Assembly: GCA_036186865.1 (NCBI GenBank)
Contig: AP025057.1
Span: 28,298,038-28,362,037 of the forward strand
Direction of reading: 5' to 3'
Length of the DNA stretch: 64,000 bases
Origin: Eustoma russellianum
Taxonomy: Eukaryota > Streptophyta > Magnoliopsida > Gentianales > Gentianaceae
Under the pieces are notes generated by a model. The model was given only the letters and a program-made list of their open reading frames with translations. It had not been told where the DNA came from and searched no databases. Both the position numbers and the translations under genes were made by a program. This document shows, piece by piece, positions 57,755 through 64,000 of the stretch; the first letter of the stretch is position 1, and every line of letters begins with the position of its first letter.

Positions 57755-60010
57755 GACGTTCCACCGATACGTCATATATATTATACACGTACGTCGACCT
57801 CACACAACTATATACACCTCATATTTATGAGTATATATAGGTCTTATATCATATATTATAAGTCATAGTGCTATCAAAATTATAACGACATGTTACAAAG
57901 GTGATAAATCGAAAATTGTCGTACCGGGTGGCTACCGAAACTTCACCGACATGTAGTACTTGCCATATAAATATGACCATCCTATATACACTAAAAATAC
58001 TCCAAACTTTCGTGATCCACATGTCATAATCAGCCACAAAGTCATACCAGCTTACACACACAAATCACCCATAATTTAATCTAAATTTGTGGAGAATTCA
58101 AATTGAAGATGATTTTGTCAAATGAGACGTTTTCTACTCAGCCATTGGTGATGAATATACACCTTATTTTATGTATATTATGTGTGATATAATATATATC
58201 ACATGTGTAAGAAGTTTGAAATTGATCAGAGAAAAATCGCATAATCGACGAAAGTTGAAAATTCAGTTTTCTACAACCATAGACATGGGACGTTTTCTTC
58301 ATTGATGTAACATGTATCTAGACACTTTTTACACATTCAATACATGTTAGAGTGTTCTAAAAAATTCAAATTACGGCTGATTGTAATTTACCATATATGT
58401 GTGAATATTATGCATTATTTGACAAAACTTACGAGAAGAAAATTTCATCACATGCAGCTGAACCTTCACACGCCTATGACATCCTCTTGGATCCTAGGTG
58501 GAGCTTCTTTGACACTTCAATTGGTGGAGGACATGTCACACATGATTGGTGACATTGAAGAGAGCAACATATAAGGAAATAATTCAAAAGAAAAGCACAT
58601 GCTGAAAATTTTAGCACATATTGTGTGGTGGCCGATTTTTGCTTGATTATTGTCTTAAATTTTAGCCTAAAATTTTAGGGGATTGAATTATGATTATATG
58701 GTAGTTATTTAGCTTGATTTTGAGCACATGTTTCAGATTTTTTTTGAAGAAATTCCAGCTCATTTAAAGTGTGCCAAGGTGGATTAAAGATGACCTATCA
58801 AGAAGTGACAATTAGGCGAAGACAAGTCATTCGTCCAATCGTGTTGCGCCAAGTAAAAAAAATTGTGTCACCATCTCTACAAAGAAATCTTCTAAGGGAA
58901 TTCAAGACAATTCTCAAGGAAGAAGATTAACCCTAGGGGGCGGCCAAGACAAGATAAAAAGGGCAAGTGGTGCAAGACAATGCTAAGCAAAAAATTGATA
59001 TTTTTACAAGTTCAAAAAGCAAGACTACTTTCTTCTTCTTTTTTTCTTTTTTTCTTGATCTTAGCCTCAAGCCTATCATTCTAATATTACACATACTATA
59101 TAGGCTTTGATTATACCAATACTCATTCATTTCTTGTAAAAGGTTGATCAAGGTGTGATAAAACCTTCATTCGATCGGTTGTGGTGTTCGTGATTGGTTT
59201 GTTTGATTATTTGATTGTAAAAGGGTTGACTTGGTGTTTAACTCCAGTCACACTTGTGTTAAGGTGTTTTTGTGTTGAATGAAAACTGAGGAAGGTGTCC
59301 TCGAGGATTGGAGTAGGTTGTTTTAACCGAACCAGTATAAAATTTTCGGTGTTTTACTTTTCAACACTTTTACTTTTAGTTCTTGTTTTCTGCATCGTTT
59401 CATTGCAACGGTAAAAATAGCAAACAATTTTCAAAAATCATATATGCAGAAACATAGCCACACGTCCTAGCTTTCATTTGGCACAAGTATCACCTTATTT
59501 GGATAAGTATAAGTCAATCAAACGTTAATAGTTCTGAGACTAGTGCAATCTGATTCTCAGATTTGCAAAGGTTGAGAACATCAATGTGGTTGACATACTT
59601 CCCAAGGAAATTTTCAAAAACTGCTTTAACCCACTAAAATAAAAATATTGAGGGTCAAACCATAAAATTTTCAAGTTATTTAGAGTTTCCAATTAATAGG
59701 AATAAATTTTACATCTCGGAGATAGTTTCTGATAGATTGGCGCAATCTGTACAAAAACATGTTTTCAAGCGGTTAGGCTTGGAATTTTAATTTGAAATTT
59801 TTTGAGACACTCACAACATCTGAAAGTACTTTGTCACCAAATTTCACGATTTTTGAAGGTATATAACTTGATCATCTGGTTAATCCAAAACCGGGTCTGA
59901 AAACAGAATCTGTTTTCAGAAGTGGGTAATTGGTAACAAAAAGTTTTAAAACCAATTCTTTCTGCACCCACTATTCAACCTCCTTCTAATGGTGCTATAC
60001 AAGTCCTATA
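57755..60010 (+). repeat. 3' LTR of element J, right part
   Basis: Resumes the J LTR after the K TSD (compare 57755 on with 47706 on). It ends ACAAGTCCTATA, against ACAGGTCCTACA in the 5' LTR. Confidence 0.88.
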
Positions 60011-63000
60011 TAAGCTTCATGTATACCTCTTCATCATGATCACCATGGAGAAAGGCATTTCGAGCATCTATCTGCCACATATGCAAGTTTTGTGCTGCCG
60101 CGAGAATAAGCAAAACACGTACTGTCACCATCTTTGCAGTCAGAGCAAAAGTTTCATTATAGTCAATTCCTTCAACTTGTCAATTCCCTTCAACCACCAA
60201 TCGAGCTTTATATCTTTTGATACTACCATGAGAATGATGTTTGATTTTATACACCTGATAGCATGTTTGCCAAGAGGTAGAGCTTCAAGTGTCCAAGTTT
60301 GATTGTCTTTGAGTGCTTTAATCTCTTCTTGCATAGCAGCTCGCCACTTGGGATCCCTGACAGCTTGCGAGTATGATTGTGGCTCTGCAGTTAGAGTGAT
60401 GGTAGCAAGAAAAGGCATGTGGGCTGAAGAGAATTGGTGTGAGCTAAGAAAGTTAGTGATAGAGTAAGGATTACCTGAGTAAGCGGATGGTGAGTCAGTG
60501 TCGGCTGAGTGGCTATATTGCGCGACATGAAGCTCATAGTCCGTCAATTTTGTTGGAATGTGCTTGAGTCAATGACCTCGAACAAGTAAAGATGTAGAAG
60601 GCGAAGATGCAGTCTCGACAGAGCTACGAAGCTCATCTGGATCAGCTTGGCTGAGCTCAGTCTACGCAGGCCTGTCACTGCAGCTCGGCAGGTCAGCAGT
60701 AGTCTCACCATTGATCGAAGAGTCAGCAAGAATGTCTGCCGAAGTTGTTGTAAAGGCAAAGTTGGGGGGTTCATCGTCAAGAGGTACCACGGTTGAAGGA
60801 AGGGACGAGTCTGTGGGTGAGTCCGAGGTAGGTTGAAAGGTGGGGTAAGGGAATTTATTTTTTGCAAAGGTAATATTTCGAGACAAAAAAAATTGTTTAG
60901 TTTCCAAATCATATATATTCCATCCTTTCTTGCCGATGGGGTAACCGACAAATATGCATTTGCGACTGCGGGTTTGGAATTTATCGCCATGCCCTTGGTC
61001 ATTGTGGACAAAACACGCAGATGTAAGTTAGTGGTTTGCCAAAAAGTTGCTTGTACGGAGTTTTGCCGCTGAGCACAAGAGACGGAGTTCGATATATCAA
61101 ATAGACGTCCGTCAGGACACATTCTCCCCAGAAAAATAATGGCAATTTGGCTTGGAAACATAGGACTCGGGCTACATTAGGGATATGACGATGTTTACGT
61201 TCAACCCATCTGTTTTGTTATGGCGTATGACGGATAGAGATGTGATGGAGCACACCATGATCTGGAAAGAAAGGTCGCATAGGGGAGAAATTTGTGTCAT
61301 TGTCACTGCAGAAGATTTTGATGGTATGGCCAAATTGAGTTTGTGTCATGGCAAAAAATTGTTTTACAACCGTGGGTACTCTATCTTTGGTTTTCAAGAA
61401 ATATACCCAAATAGCCCAAGAATGGTCATCTACGAAAGTTAGAAAATAAGAAGATCCACACGAGGTTTTATATCGATAAGGGCCCCACACATCACAATGA
61501 ATCAAATCGAAACAGTGTTCTGCAATTGTATCACTTAGGCTAAAAGGTCTTTTAGTTTATTTGGCTCTACAGCACACTTCACATGTAACATCTGCAATTT
61601 TATTGACAGAAGAAGGAGAGCCTGGGTTACATAATAAATTCAATACCTTGCTGGATGGATGTCCCAGACGATTGTGCCATAACGCTGTATTTGAGACTGC
61701 TTCTAAAGCACACAGCCGAGCAAAGGTAGGTTCCTGCAGCCAGTATAGCTCATAAGTCAGCTCAGCCACTCCAATCCGAGTTCTGGTACTCCAGTCCTGT
61801 ATCACACAACCTTTATTAGTAAACTCAACAATATAGTTACCTCGGCTTGACAATTGTGAAACAGACAACAGATGGCATGTTAAATGCGGAACAAAAAGAA
61901 CTTTATGCAAAATCAATTGCCTATTTAGACGAGCTGCGCCTTGCTGAAATGCATGGGTTTTTGTTCCATCGGGCAGTCGGATGGTGCATGGAGCAATAGT
62001 GACATAATCATCTACGAGATCCAAATTTCCCGTCATGTAATGGGATGCTCCGGAGTCGATAATCCAAGAGAGGTCAGTGGACTACCACTGAGGCGTTCAG
62101 TCGTGGAGTGGTTACGCGTGCTCAGCGCTTGGCGCAAAGCAATCAGATCATCTTCAGAAAGTCCAGCCAATACCTCCGAGGTGATAGCAGCAGTCTTGAA
62201 CGATGTGGGGGCGTTCTTCGGAGCAGCGGCCATATGCACAATACCTACTGGACGCCTCTGCCGAGAAGATGCATTGATCACAGTTTCTTTGATGAAGGGT
62301 GGACCTTTTGGTCGGTCTTCCCAGCAGTCCGGATAGCCAATTATTTGGAAGCATCCGCTTGCTTCATTGACCTTACATCCGCAGTGTGAACACACTGCTC
62401 CCGCTTTGGGAGGTCGGCGATCTCCACCGGTCTTTGCTGCAGTTGTAAGTGCAAAGCCGACTAGTTCGCACTGCTCTTCTTTTGGGGAGATGGAGCCAAG
62501 GCTCTCCTCTTGAATCACCATATGGTAGATGCGATTCAAGATGGGGAGAGGCTCCTGACTGAAAATAGAGGATCGCACCATTCTGTAAGTCCCATCATCG
62601 ATTCCCATAAAAAAATTGATGAACTCGATATGTTTCCTTGCGTCGAGCAAGGGTCCGCCGCAAGTCACAGCGGCATGCAGTACAAGAGCACATGGGGATG
62701 TCATCATAGTCTTTCAACTCATCCCACAGTTTCTTCAGTCTACCATAGTAGGCCATCACTGAGTGGCCATTCTGTCTGCAATTTGCGAGTGCCTTTTTCA
62801 ATACTGCACTCGAGGAGCCTTCATCACAGCAAAGCACTGCTTAATCTCGTCCCGTAAATCCTTGGCATTCTTTACATAGAAAACGGTGGAACGCAAGCCG
62901 GGCTTGATACTGTTCATTATCCAAGCCACTATCATTGAGTTGACGGCCTCCCAGTCAGCTTCGTCTGGGGACCCGTCAACTGGTTGTTTAACGGTTCCAT

Positions 63001-63233
63001 CAAGGAACCCAAACTTTTGGTAGACAAAAAGCGAGCCACATACAGCTCATGCCCATTCTTTATAATTGGATCATGTTAATTATACAGGAGCGATAAGTAA
63101 CCCCAGATGATTACCCGAGTACATATCATAGGGGGAAACTATTTTTTTTGGCGGGAAGCTCCAGCTGTTTGATGAGAGGTTTCTGCGGCCATAGTTGGGA
63201 AAAGACATAAATAAGGAAGAGCTGGTTGGGAAT
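60011..63233 (-). pseudogene. Copia H gag, protease, integrase and RT start
   Basis: Minus strand from 63233. Gag has 'NCRQNGHSVMAYYGRLKKLWDEL' near 62780. The knuckle CSHCGCKVNEASGC near 62345-62390 has Asn in place of the zinc-binding His. Protease 'WIIDSGASHYMTG' has DSGA at 62046-62057. Pre-integrase is 'LWHNRLGHPSSKVL' near 61670. Integrase has 'HCDVWGPY' (61490), 'CSDNDTNF' and 'WVERKHRHI' near 61200. RT starts 'EPQSYSQAVRDPKWRAAMQEEI' near 60380 and runs to 'NAFLHGD' and 'EEVYMKL' at 60011, where J begins. Stops and frameshifts are frequent. Confidence 0.9.
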
Positions 63234-63251
63234 GATATGTCTCTGATACCA
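63234..63251 (-). other. Primer-binding site of Copia H
   Basis: Minus strand TGGTATCAGAGACATATC, adjoining the LTR piece at 63252, an iMet-tRNA type. Confidence 0.85.
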
Positions 63252-63515
63252 TGTAAAGAAACGTACAAAATTGACAACCTTAGCTCAGCATCAGTCAACT
63301 CTAACACCCCTCAAGTTGACGTATGTAGGTGGGACATGTCCAACTTGGTCATTAAAAAACGAAAGTCGCAAGAACCAAGAGACTTGGTAAGAAACTCGAC
63401 AATCTGATGCCCAGGTTTGTTCGGCAAGTTAGTAGATAAGTCCGCCAAAGCTGCAAACCACAGCTGCTGTACTGGCCCGCACCGAAGCTCGGTTCAACAG
63501 AAGTCAACTCTGACA
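63252..63515 (-). repeat. Rearranged right end of Copia H (LTR, pol end, LTR)
   Basis: 63252-63306 is an LTR whose two ends (TGTAAAGAAACG and CAACTCTAACA) are joined with about 420 bp missing. 63307-63410 repeats the pol 3' end and purine tract (compare 43393-43499: GGTGGGACATG-CCAACTTGGTC). 63411-63515 is the distal part of another LTR (compare 43280-43392), ending CTCTGACA before the TSD CCATC. Confidence 0.85.
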
Positions 63516-63520
63516 CCATC

Positions 63521-64000
63521 GCAAGATGCTCAAAGTTTGAGTGAAAGAATGTTATTTAACCAACTTAATTACGATTTTTGCAGTGGTTCACTTAAGCAAT
63601 CAATTCTTCTGCATAAAAGTTTGCATATCAAAAATAAAATGCGTGCCACATATATCTATAGTTTTAATATGCGCCACAGTTTTGTTGCATTCTAGATGAT
63701 GAGAACACCTTGACGGTCAAAGTTTATCTCGGAATATTTCCATTATCGTGAAAGAATTAAGAGATCAAACTTGTTATTTAAAAAAAATACCCCATTGCCC
63801 TATTATTGATAGCGGTCAGTGAGTAAATAATTACCAATTTTATATTGGTCAAAGTAAATACTAACACTATCAATGAATACAAAAATAACAATATTACCTT
63901 ATATTCTTAGAGGTTCTCGTCTATGGCATGGTATAGAGGCCGGATGTACACAATCATACCCATGTTTTAGAAATACAAAGAGTTTGTTTTCGGATGAACT
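63521..64000. other. AT-rich right flank, no gene seen
   Basis: Follows the TSD of Copia H. No domain, repeat or RNA gene is recognised. Confidence 0.5.

Larger units (their letters stand above)
47291..60010 (+). mobile_element. Giant-LTR Gag-only element J (TR-GAG type), interrupted by K
   Basis: The 5' LTR is 47291-49983 (2693 bp). The PBS is at 49986. Broken Gag spans 50040-51990, the purine tract AAAAGGGAGAGAT ends at 52258, and the 3' LTR is 52259-52531 plus 57755-60010. No protease, integrase or RT is present. The flanks GAAGT (47286-47290) and TAAGC (60011-60015) are each one change from GAAGC, the sequence that restores host RT codons. It is related to G. K inserted later into the 3' LTR. 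Confidence 0.9.
42920..63515 (-). mobile_element. Copia LTR retrotransposon H, host of nested insertions I, J, K
   Basis: The left (3') LTR is 42920-43392. Coding pieces are 43393-44459, 47209-47290 and 60011-63233. The PBS is at 63234-63251 (minus strand TGGTATCAGAGACA). The right end is complex: an LTR with a large internal deletion (63252-63306), a second copy of the pol 3' end (63307-63410), then another LTR fragment (63411-63515). The outer flanks CCATA (42915-42919) and CCATC (63516-63520) match 4 of 5, so the composite still has its TSD. Without insertions I and J it would be about 5.1 kb. Confidence 0.88.

Noticed and set aside
58344..58574. 76-codon frame repeated at 48303-48533
   Set aside because: Both lie at equivalent positions in the two LTRs of J. 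The conservation is LTR identity, not a gene.

Overview
This window looks like a repeat-saturated stretch of a flowering-plant (probably eudicot) nuclear genome. The evidence is several Ty1/copia LTR retrotransposons with plant-type Gag, tRNA-iMet-like primer-binding sites (TGGTATC...), giant-LTR Gag-only elements of SIRE/Maximus type, two SINEs resembling the plant Au family, a TRIM, a Mutator-like foldback element, and a nuclear copy of the mitochondrial gene nad3. I found no intact host gene, no tRNA or rRNA gene and no CRISPR array. The species cannot be named from this sequence.

Layout: (1) 1-6091: a decayed minus-strand gypsy-type Gag-like gene with spliceosomal introns (2124-4492) in CTCGGC-rich DNA. 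(2) 6092-14075: a minus-strand SINE split by a 7.8-kb plus-strand Copia element (B, 6145-13955), whose integrase is itself split by a 389-bp TRIM (9949-10337). (3) 15064-15314: a second Au-like SINE with an internal duplication. (4) 15492-16885: a 1.4-kb foldback element with a perfect 10-bp target-site duplication (TSD). (5) 16922-22493 and 22775-28535: two related Copia elements in opposite orientation (D plus, E minus), each with both LTRs and decayed gag-pol. (6) 28961-40517: minus-strand Copia F with 302-bp LTRs, split by G (32167-39320), a non-autonomous element with ~2.9-kb LTRs and a short Gag-derived reading frame. (7) 40518-41004: mitochondrial nad3 DNA on both sides of a 10-N assembly gap, including an exact 147-bp duplication. 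(8) 42920-63515: minus-strand Copia H. Its reverse transcriptase is cut twice within 82 bp, by a solo giant LTR (I, 44460-47208) and by a giant-LTR Gag-only element (J, 47291-60010). The 3' LTR of J is in turn split by K (52532-57749), a 5.2-kb palindrome of two inverted LTRs around a 55-bp spacer, flanked by a 5-bp TSD.

The nesting gives a relative order: SINE, then B, then TRIM; F, then G; H, then I and J, then K. Every autonomous-type polyprotein is broken by stops or frameshifts. The only sizeable retrotransposon frame still open is the short Gag derivative of G. The most unusual structure is K: a palindromic LTR insertion with a normal TSD, and so apparently integrated as one unit. Next are the G/J Gag-only family, whose coding region stops at the same point ahead of the missing protease, and the tandem-LTR recombination scar at the right end of H.
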